Below, in pieces: positions 1 through 7,861 of a DNA stretch of 20,750 bases. This DNA comes from Acidiphilium sp. CAG:727 (GTDB taxonomy: Bacteria > Bacillota > Clostridia > Christensenellales > Borkfalkiaceae): the NCBI GenBank assembly GCA_000437515.1, contig FR898467.1, positions 1 to 20,750 on the forward strand, read 5' to 3'. The position numbers and the translations under genes were made by a program. Position 1 is the stretch's first letter. Each line of letters begins with the position of its first letter. The notes beneath the pieces are model-generated. The model had not been told where the DNA came from and made no database searches. It saw only the letters and a list, made by a program, of their open reading frames with translations.

Positions 1-38
1 CGGACAAGAACAATACGGATAACGCGGCGTATGAATAG
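1..38 (+). CDS. Possible 3' end of an upstream gene (partial)
   Basis: From base 3 one frame stays open to a TAG at 36-38 and would give a short polar C-terminus, DKNNTDNAAYE. Only eleven codons are visible, so neither product nor reality can be established. The cysK promoter begins about 70 bases later, so a preceding + strand gene ending here is reasonable, but an open frame this short occurs easily by chance. Confidence 0.25.
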   Translation, partial: DKNNTDNAAYE

Positions 39-107
39 TATTCGCTTCCGGAAGGAAAAAAATTTACGGAATTGCGTCGAAAAAAATATTTTTTTGTCTT
101 TCACCCC

Positions 108-137
108 TTGACAACCCTCATACGACGAGCATATAAT
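108..137 (+). promoter_or_regulatory. Vegetative (sigma-A type) promoter of cysK
   Basis: A perfect -35 TTGACA (108-113) and a perfect -10 TATAAT (132-137) are separated by 18 bases. A 16-base AT-only palindrome at 80-95 (seven A, TA, seven T) lies where an UP element would sit. Transcription would start near 144, leaving a leader of only about 22 bases, too short for a T-box or SAM riboswitch. An SD, AAAGGAG (153-159), lies 7 bases before the cysK ATG. Confidence 0.85.
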
Positions 138-166
138 GTGGACGAAAACGAAAAAGGAGTAATTAT

Positions 167-1096
167 ATGATTTACGACGGCGTTGACGAATTGGTGGGCA
201 AAACCCCATTACTCAACCTTAAAAAATATGCGAAGAAACACGATTTACGCGCCGAGATACTTGCTAAACTCGAATACTTCAATCCGTCCGGTTCGGTTAA
301 AGACAGAGTCGCGAAAGCGATGATAGAAGATGCCGAAGCAAAAGGACTTTTAACTTCCGATTCGGTTATAATCGAGCCGACTTCCGGCAACACGGGCATA
401 GGTCTGGCGGCGATAGGAGCGGCGAAGGGCTACAGAGTGATACTGACGATGCCCGAAACGATGAGCGTGGAACGCCGCAACATAATAAAAGCCTACGGCG
501 CGGAAATAGTACTTACCGAGGGCGCGAAGGGCATGAAAGGCGCGATAGCCAAAGCCGAAGAACTCGCGAAAACACTTCCGAACGCGTTTATCGCCGGGCA
601 ATTCGTAAACCCCGCCAACCCGAGAGCGCATTATCTTACGACGGGTCCCGAAATCTGGAACGACACCGACGGCAAAGTCGATATTTTGGTTGCGGGCGTC
701 GGTACGGGCGGAACTTTAAGCGGTACGGGCAAGTATCTTAAAGAGAAAAACCCGAATATTAAAGTAATAGCCGTAGAACCCGAAACTTCACCCGTTTTAT
801 CGAAAGGCGTAAGCGGGCCGCATAAAATACAGGGAATCGGGGCGGGATTTATTCCCGACACGCTCGACACGTCCATTTACGACGAGATAATAACCGTTGA
901 TAACGAAGTCTGCTTCGCCGCGGCTAAAGAATTGGGCGTTACCGAGGGCGTTCTGGTCGGCATATCTTCGGGCGCGGCGTTATGGGCTGCAACCGAGGTT
1001 GCGAAACGAGCCGAAAACGCAGGCAAGAATATAGTGGTTATTCTTCCCGACGGCGGCGACAGATATTTTTCGACGCCGTTGTTCCAAAGCAAATAA
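167..1096 (+). CDS. cysK: Cysteine synthase (O-acetylserine sulfhydrylase)
   Basis: PLP enzyme that makes cysteine from O-acetylserine and sulfide in the cytosol. The 309-residue protein has the family's usual length. The PLP lysine is K45 in PSGSVKDR (40-47), the substrate loop is TSGNTG (72-77), a glycine-rich phosphate loop GTGGT lies in the middle, and the C-terminus carries PDGGDRYFST. This pattern fits CysK/CysM rather than cystathionine beta-synthase, since no CBS domains follow. The ATG is set by a strong SD 7 bases upstream and by the promoter. The gene appears monocistronic: its own promoter precedes it and a 17-bp inverted repeat follows 18 bases after the stop, where it converges with the PHP gene. 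CysK versus CysM cannot be settled from motifs alone. Confidence 0.95.
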   Translation: MIYDGVDELVGKTPLLNLKKYAKKHDLRAEILAKLEYFNPSGSVKDRVAKAMIEDAEAKGLLTSDSVIIEPTSGNTGIGLAAIGAAKGYRVILTMPETMSVERRNIIKAYGAEIVLTEGAKGMKGAIAKAEELAKTLPNAFIAGQFVNPANPRAHYLTTGPEIWNDTDGKVDILVAGVGTGGTLSGTGKYLKEKNPNIKVIAVEPETSPVLSKGVSGPHKIQGIGAGFIPDTLDTSIYDEIITVDNEVCFAAAKELGVTEGVLVGISSGAALWAATEVAKRAENAGKNIVVILPDGGDRYFSTPLFQSK

Positions 1097-1114
1097 TTCA
1101 ATATTATAAATAAC

Positions 1115-1189
1115 GCGCGGGGAGCCGAAAAATTTTGTTTTCTGCTCTCCCCGCCACCGCCGACAATTTTCGTTTTCGGCTCCCCGCGC
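1115..1189. repeat. Long inverted repeat between convergent genes (17-bp perfect arms)
   Basis: Arms 1115-1131 and 1173-1189 are perfect reverse complements over 17 bases, separated by 41 bases. The loop contains CTCCCCGC (1147-1154), which pairs equally well with 1117-1124 of the left arm, so two mutually exclusive folds exist. It lies between the stops of cysK and the PHP gene, so a bidirectional transcription barrier is a natural role. However, no clean T-run follows the long stem on either strand; the minus strand reads GTTATTT after it. It may instead be a REP- or MITE-like palindromic unit. Confidence 0.7.
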
Positions 1190-1205
1190 AACGCTATTGA
1201 CGTAT

Positions 1206-1910
1206 TCAAACGCAAGGATGATTACCCGTGATTAAAGTGTGGCGGCGTTTTCTGAGTTCTTCAACCAACTCTTTTTCGGTTTTTACATCGTTTTCGAGTA
1301 TTACGCCCGCGCCGCCGTCTACGGGTTCGTGAAAATCGCTGCCGGCAAGCGCGATAAGCCCGTTTTCTTTTACGTAACGCTCTGCCAAATCGTTGCGACT
1401 GTCGTTACGCGCGTTTCCGTTATACGCCTCTGCCGCTTCCAGAAGGCTCGGCTCTCGATAAGAAATCATTCTTCTGAACGGATGAGCCTGCGAAAAGATC
1501 CAGCCGTTCTTCTTGCAGAATTCGCTTATATCTTCTACTTTTTTATAGAAAAATTCTTCCGCGCCGCTTAAAACGAAGTCGGGCGTTGCGCCGTATATCA
1601 GAAATTCGGCTTTGTCGGGAGTTTTTTCGTTGTAGTACGAAGTACAGTCGGGCATAAATTCCATTCCGAAAAAGGTATCTATACCGACCGCGGACAGACG
1701 GTCTTTCAACCTATTATAATGTTCTACGAAATTCTCGTTATAAGATTTCGCCGTCATGCCGTAATAGCCGATTAAAAAGGAATTGTAGTGCGAAGTGTAA
1801 ACCACTCCGTTATAGCCCTTTTCTTTATATATCCGGGCGATTTCGTTTTCGTCGGCGATCGCGCAAGGCGAAGTGCCCGCGACGTGCAAATGCGTTTCGA
1901 GTTTATACAT
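1206..1910 (-). CDS. PHP-domain metal-dependent phosphoesterase-like protein
   Basis: A 234-residue protein made up of one PHP (polymerase and histidinol phosphatase) domain. The expected metal-ligand motifs are in order: THLH (H7, H9), SHY (H41), GMEF (E84), QAHP (H143) and GSDFH (D192, H194). PHP proteins hydrolyse phosphoesters using a di- or trinuclear metal centre; the substrate here is not identifiable. No polymerase or HisK-specific extension is present. The start is fixed by an in-frame TAA 9 bases upstream of the ATG, although no good SD is seen. It lies 41 bases downstream of the amidase, so the two are probably cotranscribed. Confidence 0.8.
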   Translation of the reverse strand: MYKLETHLHVAGTSPCAIADENEIARIYKEKGYNGVVYTSHYNSFLIGYYGMTAKSYNENFVEHYNRLKDRLSAVGIDTFFGMEFMPDCTSYYNEKTPDKAEFLIYGATPDFVLSGAEEFFYKKVEDISEFCKKNGWIFSQAHPFRRMISYREPSLLEAAEAYNGNARNDSRNDLAERYVKENGLIALAGSDFHEPVDGGAGVILENDVKTEKELVEELRKRRHTLITGNHPCV

Positions 1911-1951
1911 ACCCGCATTTTAATCTTTCTTTCGCAAAAAGTAAAGTGTTT

Positions 1952-2647
1952 TTATCGAGATTTCTGACTTGAGCCGACGAATAAATATTCCATAATGCCG
2001 TCGGCGATCTTTTGAGCGATTTCCTTTCTGTATTCGTCGGTAAGCAGAAGTTTTTCGTCTTCTTCGTTGGATAAAAATCCGCATTCGACGAGCGTTGCCG
2101 TCGGTTCGGCTTCGTTAAGGACGTAATAGTCGCCCGTGAGCGGAGCAAGCGAACGCGTCTGTCCGCCGAGCGTATTGAGATTTTTTTGCATTATGCCCGC
2201 AAACCGCTCGCATTCTTCGTCGTTCTCTCTGTAAAACGCCTGCGCGCCCCTCCTCGACGGCGACGAATAGTAATTTATATGCACCGACACGAAACAACTC
2301 GCGTTTGAGCCGTTGATGATTTTCTTTCTCGCGAGCATATCTCTTTTTTTGAATCCGTCAGTCGCAGAGCCGTACAAGCCGCCGTCGCCCGTTCTCGTCA
2401 TAACGACCTTTATCCCCGACTTTTCGAGCGACTTTTTCAACTCTTTGCATATTTTAAGGTTTAATTCGCTTTCCTTAACGCCCGTCTTGATGCCCGTAAC
2501 TCCGCCGTCTATTCCGCCGTGCCCCGCGTCGAGAACGACGACTATATCGCTTTTAGGACTTTCCGCCGTTTCTTTGGCTATTCTGACCCACGCCACGCAC
2601 AACGTAACGACCATAAACGCAAGACAAAAGGCAACGAATTTTTTCAC
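1952..2647 (-). CDS. cwlD: N-acetylmuramoyl-L-alanine amidase, CwlD-like, membrane-anchored
   Basis: Zinc amidase that cleaves the MurNAc-L-Ala bond of peptidoglycan. Counted from a further in-frame GTG at 2662 (236 aa) the motifs are LDAGHGG (H48), KES (E64), SVHIN (H128) and VECGFLSN (E193), the full Amidase_3 set. A single N-terminal hydrophobic segment (about residues 8-26) looks like a signal-anchor, placing the enzyme outside the membrane. Length and layout match CwlD, which in spore formers helps make cortex muramic-delta-lactam. I chose the GTG at 2645-2647 (231 aa) because GGAG lies 9 bases before it, while the GTG at 2662 has no SD. The CwlD label rests on architecture; a vegetative amidase is possible. 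Confidence 0.82.
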   Translation of the reverse strand: MKKFVAFCLAFMVVTLCVAWVRIAKETAESPKSDIVVVLDAGHGGIDGGVTGIKTGVKESELNLKICKELKKSLEKSGIKVVMTRTGDGGLYGSATDGFKKRDMLARKKIINGSNASCFVSVHINYYSSPSRRGAQAFYRENDEECERFAGIMQKNLNTLGGQTRSLAPLTGDYYVLNEAEPTATLVECGFLSNEEDEKLLLTDEYRKEIAQKIADGIMEYLFVGSSQKSR

Positions 2648-2704
2648 CGCACAACGCTCCACGATAGATAATATTCACTTAAAACCTGCATAATTCATTA
2701 CGTC

Positions 2705-2813
2705 TGTGAATAAAACTCGTAATCGTAGATTTTATGCGGGATTATGCGTTTTTACTGTTGACAGGTGCATAAAAAATGTGGATAACCCGCCGTTTCAAGG
2801 CAAGTTATCCACA
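2705..2813. promoter_or_regulatory. Cluster of DnaA-box matches
   Basis: Three exact matches to the DnaA box TTATNCACA occur within 109 bases: TTATTCACA on the minus strand (2705-2713), TTATCCACA on the minus strand (2777-2785) and TTATCCACA on the plus strand (2805-2813). A fourth near-match, TTATGCACC, is on the minus strand at 2764-2772. No dnaA or dnaN is nearby, so this is not the usual oriC. It could be a DnaA-titrating or DnaA-responsive cluster. The two perfect boxes also form the arms of an apparent terminator, so binding is inference. Confidence 0.55.
2771..2813 (-). terminator. Probable intrinsic terminator of the glpK-hprK operon
   Basis: On the minus strand a 10-bp perfect stem, GTTATCCACA with TGTGGATAAC (arms 2777-2786 and 2804-2813), with a 17-base loop is followed at once by six T (2771-2776 on the plus strand are A). 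The hairpin lies 28 bases after the hprK stop, a normal place for Rho-independent termination. The stem is only moderately GC-rich. Confidence 0.65.
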
Positions 2814-2833
2814 AGAACGTACGTTCGTGTTAA
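2804..2833 (-). promoter_or_regulatory. Candidate promoter with LexA-like operator in the spacer
   Basis: Reading the minus strand: TTAACA (2828-2833), 18 bases, then GATAAC (2804-2809). The spacer contains CGAACGTACGTTCT (2814-2827), which matches the Gram-positive LexA/DinR consensus CGAACRNRYGTTYG at all but the last base; its core GAACGTACGTTC is a perfect 12-base palindrome. The -10 is weak and overlaps a DnaA box. The promoter would read toward the CwlD-like gene, starting inside the terminator loop and so escaping termination. Confidence 0.4.
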
Positions 2834-2841
2834 TAAGTTTT

Positions 2842-3780
2842 TCAATCGTCGGTCGAGCCGAAAACGCTTTCCATTAGCGCCTTTGCGGGGTCGTAACCGG
2901 CTTGCTTCAAGCGGTATTTTCTCGCGGCGGTTTCGAGTACTACGGGGATATTCCGTCCGGGCGTTACCGGAATAACGACTTTCAATACGTCTATGCCGAG
3001 CATATCCTCGTAAACGTCTTCCGTACCTATTCTGTCGTAATTTTTGCCTTCTTCCCACGGGGAGAGTTCGGCGATAATGTCGACTTCCGCGCTCGGTCGG
3101 ATAGACCCCGGACCGAACATCTGCTGTATGTTGATAATGCCTATTCCGCGTATTTCCATATAGTATCTCGTCATTTCGGGGGATTTACCGACGAGTTGGT
3201 CGTTTATGTTTTTGACGATTACGCTGTCGTCCGACACGAGGCGGTGTCCGCGGCTTATGAGTTCGAGCGCGATTTCGCTCTTACCTAAACCCGACTTGCC
3301 GATTATAAGTATGCCTATGCCGAAAACGTCCATCAAAACGCCGTGGACGACTTCGGTCGGAGCGAGAAGTTCGCTCTGATACGCCGTTATATCGTTTATG
3401 AGTACCGTCGTTATTTTATCCGATCGTAAAAGCGGACAGCCGTATTTTGCCGCAAGTTCGTAAATTTCAGGCACAAAATCGAGTCCGCGCGATATTATAA
3501 GGCAGGGTAATCTCGTCGCGAGCAATTTATCTATGAGTTTATATCTCTTTTTTTCGTCCATTCCGCGCAGGTATTCGCTTTCGGCGTGCCCTATAACTTC
3601 AACTCGCGTGTCGTCGAAATGTTCGGTGTAGCCCGATAAAAACAAACCGGGGCGGGATACGCTTATCGACTGTAATTTCACCGTGTTTCTGCCCTCGTAC
3701 GCCACGGTTAAGTCCAACGCTTTGGCGAAATCTTTTACCGAAACTTCTTCTACGGGCGTAGTGATAATTCTATTCTTCAT
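2842..3780 (-). CDS. hprK: HPr kinase/phosphorylase
   Basis: Bifunctional enzyme that phosphorylates and dephosphorylates Ser46 of the PTS protein HPr, controlling CcpA-dependent carbon catabolite repression. The protein is 312 residues, the usual length. The N-terminal domain (about 1-130) is followed by the catalytic domain with H146 (VVHG), the Walker A loop GKSGLGKS (161-168), the SDD acidic pair (183-185), the family signature EIRGIGIINI (209-218) and the VTPGRN loop (272-277). The ATG lies inside the end of uvrC (11-base overlap). An AAGGAG about 14 bases upstream, inside uvrC, suggests translational coupling. It is the last gene of the glpK operon, a slightly unusual home, since hprK often neighbours lgt. 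Its presence implies PTS-linked carbon control. Confidence 0.95.
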   Translation of the reverse strand: MKNRIITTPVEEVSVKDFAKALDLTVAYEGRNTVKLQSISVSRPGLFLSGYTEHFDDTRVEVIGHAESEYLRGMDEKKRYKLIDKLLATRLPCLIISRGLDFVPEIYELAAKYGCPLLRSDKITTVLINDITAYQSELLAPTEVVHGVLMDVFGIGILIIGKSGLGKSEIALELISRGHRLVSDDSVIVKNINDQLVGKSPEMTRYYMEIRGIGIINIQQMFGPGSIRPSAEVDIIAELSPWEEGKNYDRIGTEDVYEDMLGIDVLKVVIPVTPGRNIPVVLETAARKYRLKQAGYDPAKALMESVFGSTDD

Positions 3781-5593
3781 CTTCGTTGAAATACTCCTTT
3801 ATGGTTTTTGCGAGCGTTTTGCCGATGCCTTCGGTTTCGGCGAGTTCGTCTTCGCTTGCTCTTTTAATATTTTCCACCGAGCCGAATTTGTCGAAAAGCG
3901 CCTTTCGTTTCTTTTCGCCGACGCCTTCGATTTTTTTCAGTTCGGATTCGAGATTGTGTTTTACGTGCGTTTTTCTGTGATACGTTATCGCGAATCTGTG
4001 CGCTTCGTCGCGGATTCGCTGCAAAGTTTTAAGGCAATAATCTCTGTGCGACAACACTACGGGAACGTTATCGTACACGGTGAAAATCTCTTCTTCGCGC
4101 TTGGCGAGCGAGATAAGGTCGATATCGCACCCTTCTTCGTCGAAAACGGCTTTTACGGAGGAAAGTTGTCCCTTGCCGCCATCGATTATAATCAGGTCGG
4201 GTCGCGGGAATTTATCCTTTTCGTCCGATTTGAGTTTATCGAGTCGGCGTTTAAGCACTTCTTTAAGACACGCGAAGTCGTTGTTGCCCTCTACCGTTTT
4301 TATTCTGAATCTGCGGTACGACGTTTTATCGGGTTCGCCGTCGATAAACACGACCATAGACCCGACTTTATCCACGCCGCTTATATGCGAAATATCGTAA
4401 CATTCCATTCTGCGGGGATAGCGTTTAAGCGACAAAATCTCTTTAAGCCGCTTGCAGGCTTCTACGGTCATATCGTCTTTGTGCTTTATCTTGTCTATTT
4501 CTTTTTCGAGATAGTCTTCGGCGTTCTTCTTCGCCATATCGGTCAGTTGCTTTTTAACGCCTTTTTGCGGAACGGAAATTCTTACGGTCTTATCATAAAC
4601 CGCTCTGATATATTCTTCTACCGCTTCGCGATCGTCTATTTCGGCGCATACGAGTATCTCGTCGGGTATTTCCGCGCCGTCTTTATAATAACTCGTTATA
4701 AAGCCGCGTAATCTTTCGCCGTCGCCGTCCGACGCGTCTTCGAGCGCGAAACTCTTACCCCCTTGCATTCTTCCGCCGCGGACGAACAATATATTCGCCG
4801 AACTGTAAAGCCCGTTGGTCGCCGTACCGATAATATCCATATCGACGAACTTATTGAGAGCGGTAATACGCTTCAACTTTATTTTTTCGAGCATTTTGAG
4901 TTTGTCGCGATACGAGAGAGCGAGTTCGAACTCTTCGAGCGAGGAAAATCTCAACATCTTATCCGTTAAAATCTTTTCTACGTTCTCGTCCGCGCCCGAC
5001 AAAAAATCGACCGCCTCTGCGACTTTTTCGGCGTAAGCCTTTTCGTCGCAAAGCCCTGCGCACGGCGCGGGGCATTTGCCGATATGGTATTCGAGGCAGG
5101 CTTTACGCGGTTTTTCGGTGTCGATTTTTACGTCGCAGGTTCTTACCGAAAAGGCGGTGTTTATAATTTCGAGCGTGTCTTTGGCGTTGACCCCGCCCAT
5201 AAACGGACCGAAATATTTCGCCCCGTCCCGCCGAATCTTTCTCGTAACCGAAAACGCGGGGAATTTTTCTTTTAAGTTTACCCTTATGTAGGGGTAAGTT
5301 TTATCGTCTTTAAGAAGGATGTTGTAATGCGGTTTATACTTCTTTATAAGGTTGTTTTCGAGCGACAGCGCGTCTATTTCGGACGAGGTTATTATATAGT
5401 AAAAGTCGGCGATATTCGACACCATAGCCGCGACTTTTTCGGTTTTTTTGGTCGAGTAAAAGTATTGTTTTACTCTGTTTTTAAGCACCTTCGCCTTGCC
5501 GACGTATATGACGTTGCCGTCTTTGTCGAGCATGACGTACACGCCCGGGTCTTCGGGCAGCATCGAAATTTTAAGCGCGAGTTTTTCGTTCAT
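3770..5593 (-). CDS. uvrC: UvrABC excinuclease subunit C
   Basis: Makes both incisions flanking a lesion in nucleotide excision repair, recruited by UvrB. The 607 residues show the expected order: GIY-YIG nuclease at the N-terminus (GVYVM and IYVGKAK, 17-35, R40, E78), a four-cysteine cluster (C153, C166, C174, C178) matching the positions reported to bind an iron-sulfur cluster in UvrC, a UVR/UvrB-contact region (about 205-240), the RNase H-like nuclease domain (YDISHISG, IIIDGGKGQ, RDEAHRFA) and tandem helix-hairpin-helix motifs at the C-terminus. The ATG overlaps the cca stop as ATGA and has GAGG 8 bases upstream. The gene appears complete and intact. Confidence 0.96.
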   Translation of the reverse strand: MNEKLALKISMLPEDPGVYVMLDKDGNVIYVGKAKVLKNRVKQYFYSTKKTEKVAAMVSNIADFYYIITSSEIDALSLENNLIKKYKPHYNILLKDDKTYPYIRVNLKEKFPAFSVTRKIRRDGAKYFGPFMGGVNAKDTLEIINTAFSVRTCDVKIDTEKPRKACLEYHIGKCPAPCAGLCDEKAYAEKVAEAVDFLSGADENVEKILTDKMLRFSSLEEFELALSYRDKLKMLEKIKLKRITALNKFVDMDIIGTATNGLYSSANILFVRGGRMQGGKSFALEDASDGDGERLRGFITSYYKDGAEIPDEILVCAEIDDREAVEEYIRAVYDKTVRISVPQKGVKKQLTDMAKKNAEDYLEKEIDKIKHKDDMTVEACKRLKEILSLKRYPRRMECYDISHISGVDKVGSMVVFIDGEPDKTSYRRFRIKTVEGNNDFACLKEVLKRRLDKLKSDEKDKFPRPDLIIIDGGKGQLSSVKAVFDEEGCDIDLISLAKREEEIFTVYDNVPVVLSHRDYCLKTLQRIRDEAHRFAITYHRKTHVKHNLESELKKIEGVGEKKRKALFDKFGSVENIKRASEDELAETEGIGKTLAKTIKEYFNEDEE

Positions 5594-6945
5594 CGTCTTT
5601 TCCTCGCTTCTTTGCGCTCGTACATTTTGGCGGCTTTTTTAAGCAGAATATCCCTGTCGTCCGTCGTCTTGCCTTCGATTACGTCGATTAAAATTTTATT
5701 GAGCGTACTGCCGACTTCTTCGCCCTTAAACCCTATCGCAATCAAATCCGAACCGTTTATTTTAAGTCCCGAATAGGAGTAACACTCTCCGCTATTTACT
5801 ATTTTTTCGGCGGTCTTTCTCACTTCTTCGACGAGTTTTCTCTCTTTTTCCGACAGAGTCGTCCCTTGCGCCATATTATCCGCTTCGTGTACGTCCAATA
5901 TCTTGAAAAACGCCTTATCGCCGAACTTAAACATAGTCCGCTTTATAAACTTTTCGTCGTTTTTAAGCGGGTAGCCGTGGTTTTCTATCAAAAACGCAAC
6001 TTCTTTTTTTAAGGCGGCAGGAAATTTCAGACGAGCGAAAACCGCCGCGCTCATATCCGCGGAAACTTTGGCGTGTCCGTAAAAATGCCCTTTGCCGTCG
6101 GCAAACGAAAAAGTGGAAGGCTTACCTATATCGTGCAGAAGCATACACCACTTTTCGGCTTCGTCGCGCTTCGCAAAGCCCACCGAACGGGCTATATGCC
6201 CGTATACGTCGTATCTGTGCCAAGGCGTGCGTTGTATAAAACCGTCGCACGGGGCAAGTTCGGGGATAACCGCGAAAACGACTTTTCTGAATTTAAGAAG
6301 CGCGCCGACGACGTTCTCGCCGAGCAGAAGTTTGTTTACTTCGGCGAAAATTCTCTCCGCCGAAACGTTCTTCAATTTATACGCGAGTTTAACCGCCTTT
6401 CTCGCCGTTTCTTCTTCGACGGTCAGAGAAAGCGTCGAACAGAATCTCGCCGCGCGCAATATCCGCAAAGCGTCCTCGGTAAATCTTTTTTCGGGGTCGC
6501 CGACGCAACGCAGAATTTTATTCTTCAGGTCTTGCTCGCCGCCGAACGGATCGATAAGCCCCTCGTCGTCGTTATACGCCATTGCGTTTACGGTAAAATC
6601 TCTGCGACTTAAATCTTCTTTGACGTCGTCTACGAACTCGACTTTATCGGGTCGTCTGCCGTCGAGATAATCTCCGTCTTTTCTGAACGTGGTTATCTCG
6701 TAAGGAATTTTATCTATGACGACCGTAACCGTGCCGTGTTTCAAGCCCGTGGGGATAACGTCGTACGCCGAAAAGACCTCCGCCACTTCTTCGGGAAAAG
6801 CGGAAGTTGCCATATCGTAGTCGTCGGGGGTTTTGCCGCGTAACAAATCTCTTACGCAACCGCCTACGGCGTACGCTTTATAGCCCTTTTCGGTTAATTT
6901 TCGTACGACGGTTTTCGCTCCGTCGCTTAAAACGATTTCTTGCAT
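5590..6945 (-). CDS. cca: tRNA nucleotidyltransferase (CCA-adding enzyme)
   Basis: Class II nucleotidyltransferase that builds or repairs the 3' CCA of tRNAs without a template. The 451 residues contain the GGCVRD motif (28-33), catalytic DYD (D42, D44), RRDFTVNA (114-121), EDALRILRAARF (157-168, the nucleotide-selecting region) and an HD domain with LLHDIGKP (269-276). The bacterial HD-containing CCA enzyme and poly(A) polymerase share this fold. The CCA assignment is favoured because Bacillota usually carry it, but motifs alone do not exclude an A-adding enzyme. No SD precedes the ATG, which starts 4 bases after the stop of the upstream lipase, so translation probably depends on coupling. 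It overlaps uvrC by 4 bases. Confidence 0.9.
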   Translation of the reverse strand: MQEIVLSDGAKTVVRKLTEKGYKAYAVGGCVRDLLRGKTPDDYDMATSAFPEEVAEVFSAYDVIPTGLKHGTVTVVIDKIPYEITTFRKDGDYLDGRRPDKVEFVDDVKEDLSRRDFTVNAMAYNDDEGLIDPFGGEQDLKNKILRCVGDPEKRFTEDALRILRAARFCSTLSLTVEEETARKAVKLAYKLKNVSAERIFAEVNKLLLGENVVGALLKFRKVVFAVIPELAPCDGFIQRTPWHRYDVYGHIARSVGFAKRDEAEKWCMLLHDIGKPSTFSFADGKGHFYGHAKVSADMSAAVFARLKFPAALKKEVAFLIENHGYPLKNDEKFIKRTMFKFGDKAFFKILDVHEADNMAQGTTLSEKERKLVEEVRKTAEKIVNSGECYSYSGLKINGSDLIAIGFKGEEVGSTLNKILIDVIEGKTTDDRDILLKKAAKMYERKEARKRR

Positions 6946-6949
6946 TTTA

Positions 6950-7861
6950 TTATACGCGTTTTTTTATCGACGCCGCGAAGTCGGCGATTTCTTTTTTAAC
7001 GTCTTCGCGCGAAGCGTCGTTTAAGTATTCGTGCCTTACTTTGGGATAAATTACTTTTTTAACCGATTTTACGCCGACTTTCTCTTTGTAAAAACGATAG
7101 AGTTTTTCCATGAGTTTGCCGTAACCGCCTACGGGATCGCCGTCGCCCGCGATTAAAAGCAGGGGCAAATCTTTGGGTATTTTACTATAATTTTTCGCTT
7201 TATAAGTTTTGGGGAGCCCCGAAAAGAAACTCTTGTAGAAGTTGTTTGAAAGCGTGAAATTGCAGTCTTCCGCTTTTTCGTAACGCCTGCATTCTTCGGG
7301 CAACTGCGAGATAAAAGTCGTGCCGTCGTCGTAAATTTTATTATACTTGTCGAAAGAAAGTTTCTTTATGAGTTCTGCGGGTTTGTCGCCCTTGCCGAAA
7401 AAGCAATTCCATTTCGCGACGAAACGCGCCGCAACTACCGAAAAATCGTTCAGATACGCGCTTCCGCCGATTACTGCGGCGTCCACCGTATCGCCGTACA
7501 GTTCGATATAGCGTTGAGTTAAAAACGAGCCGTAACTATGCCCGAATATGACGTAGGGGAGTTCGGGATATTTTTCGCGGTATATTTTATTGAGCGCCGC
7601 AAGATCTTTAAGCGTACCGTTCCACATATCGCCTTCGGAGTACCCCGTTCTGCCGGGGTCGGTTTCGCCGTGTCCGCGGTGGTCGTCGGCAACGACTATA
7701 AATCCGCGTTCGTTCATAAATTCGGCAAACGCCGTATATCTGTCGCCGCTTTCCGCCATGCCGTGGGAAATCTGCATTATTCCTTTGGGGTTTTCGCAAA
7801 GCCATTCGCGATAGGTTATCGTCTTGCCGTCGTACGCGGTGAACGTAAGTTTATTCGTCAT
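6950..7861 (-). CDS. Alpha/beta hydrolase, monoacylglycerol lipase/lysophospholipase-like
   Basis: A 303-residue serine hydrolase of the Hydrolase_4 (serine aminopeptidase S33) group. From the chosen start it has HGMAES (33-38, oxyanion-hole region), the nucleophile elbow GHSYGS (S109), a likely acid D242 in GDGDPVG and H277 in VRHEY. There is no signal peptide, so it is cytosolic. The family includes monoacylglycerol lipases and lysophospholipases; the exact substrate is inferred. A longer frame reaches 7891, but the ATG at 7859-7861 has AGAGG 8 bases upstream and overlaps the glpK stop as ATGA, the usual coupled layout. Its place directly after glpK suggests it frees glycerol from acylglycerols or lysolipids for phosphorylation. 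Confidence 0.85.
   Translation of the reverse strand: MTNKLTFTAYDGKTITYREWLCENPKGIMQISHGMAESGDRYTAFAEFMNERGFIVVADDHRGHGETDPGRTGYSEGDMWNGTLKDLAALNKIYREKYPELPYVIFGHSYGSFLTQRYIELYGDTVDAAVIGGSAYLNDFSVVAARFVAKWNCFFGKGDKPAELIKKLSFDKYNKIYDDGTTFISQLPEECRRYEKAEDCNFTLSNNFYKSFFSGLPKTYKAKNYSKIPKDLPLLLIAGDGDPVGGYGKLMEKLYRFYKEKVGVKSVKKVIYPKVRHEYLNDASREDVKKEIADFAASIKKRV

Noticed and set aside
80..95. AT-only palindrome considered as a terminator of the upstream gene
   Set aside because: The stem has no G-C pairs, so it is not a credible intrinsic terminator; its place fits an UP element of the cysK promoter better.
2648..2662. Upstream GTG as start of the CwlD-like amidase
   Set aside because: No SD precedes it, whereas GGAG is 9 bases before the GTG at 2647.
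2758..2786. Plus-strand TTGACA-17-GATAAC that looks like a promoter reading toward the hprK 3' end
   Set aside because: The -10 match is poor and is simply part of the DnaA box/terminator arm. No plus-strand gene follows, so only an antisense RNA could be claimed.
2663..2841. Spacer considered as a chromosomal origin (oriC)
   Set aside because: No dnaA, dnaN or rpmH nearby and no obvious AT-rich unwinding element with DnaA-trio repeats; only the box cluster is supported.
3683..4711. 342-codon open frame on the plus strand
   Set aside because: It is antisense to hprK and uvrC, is rich in Phe/Tyr/Arg runs typical of a reverse-complement frame, and has no motif or SD.
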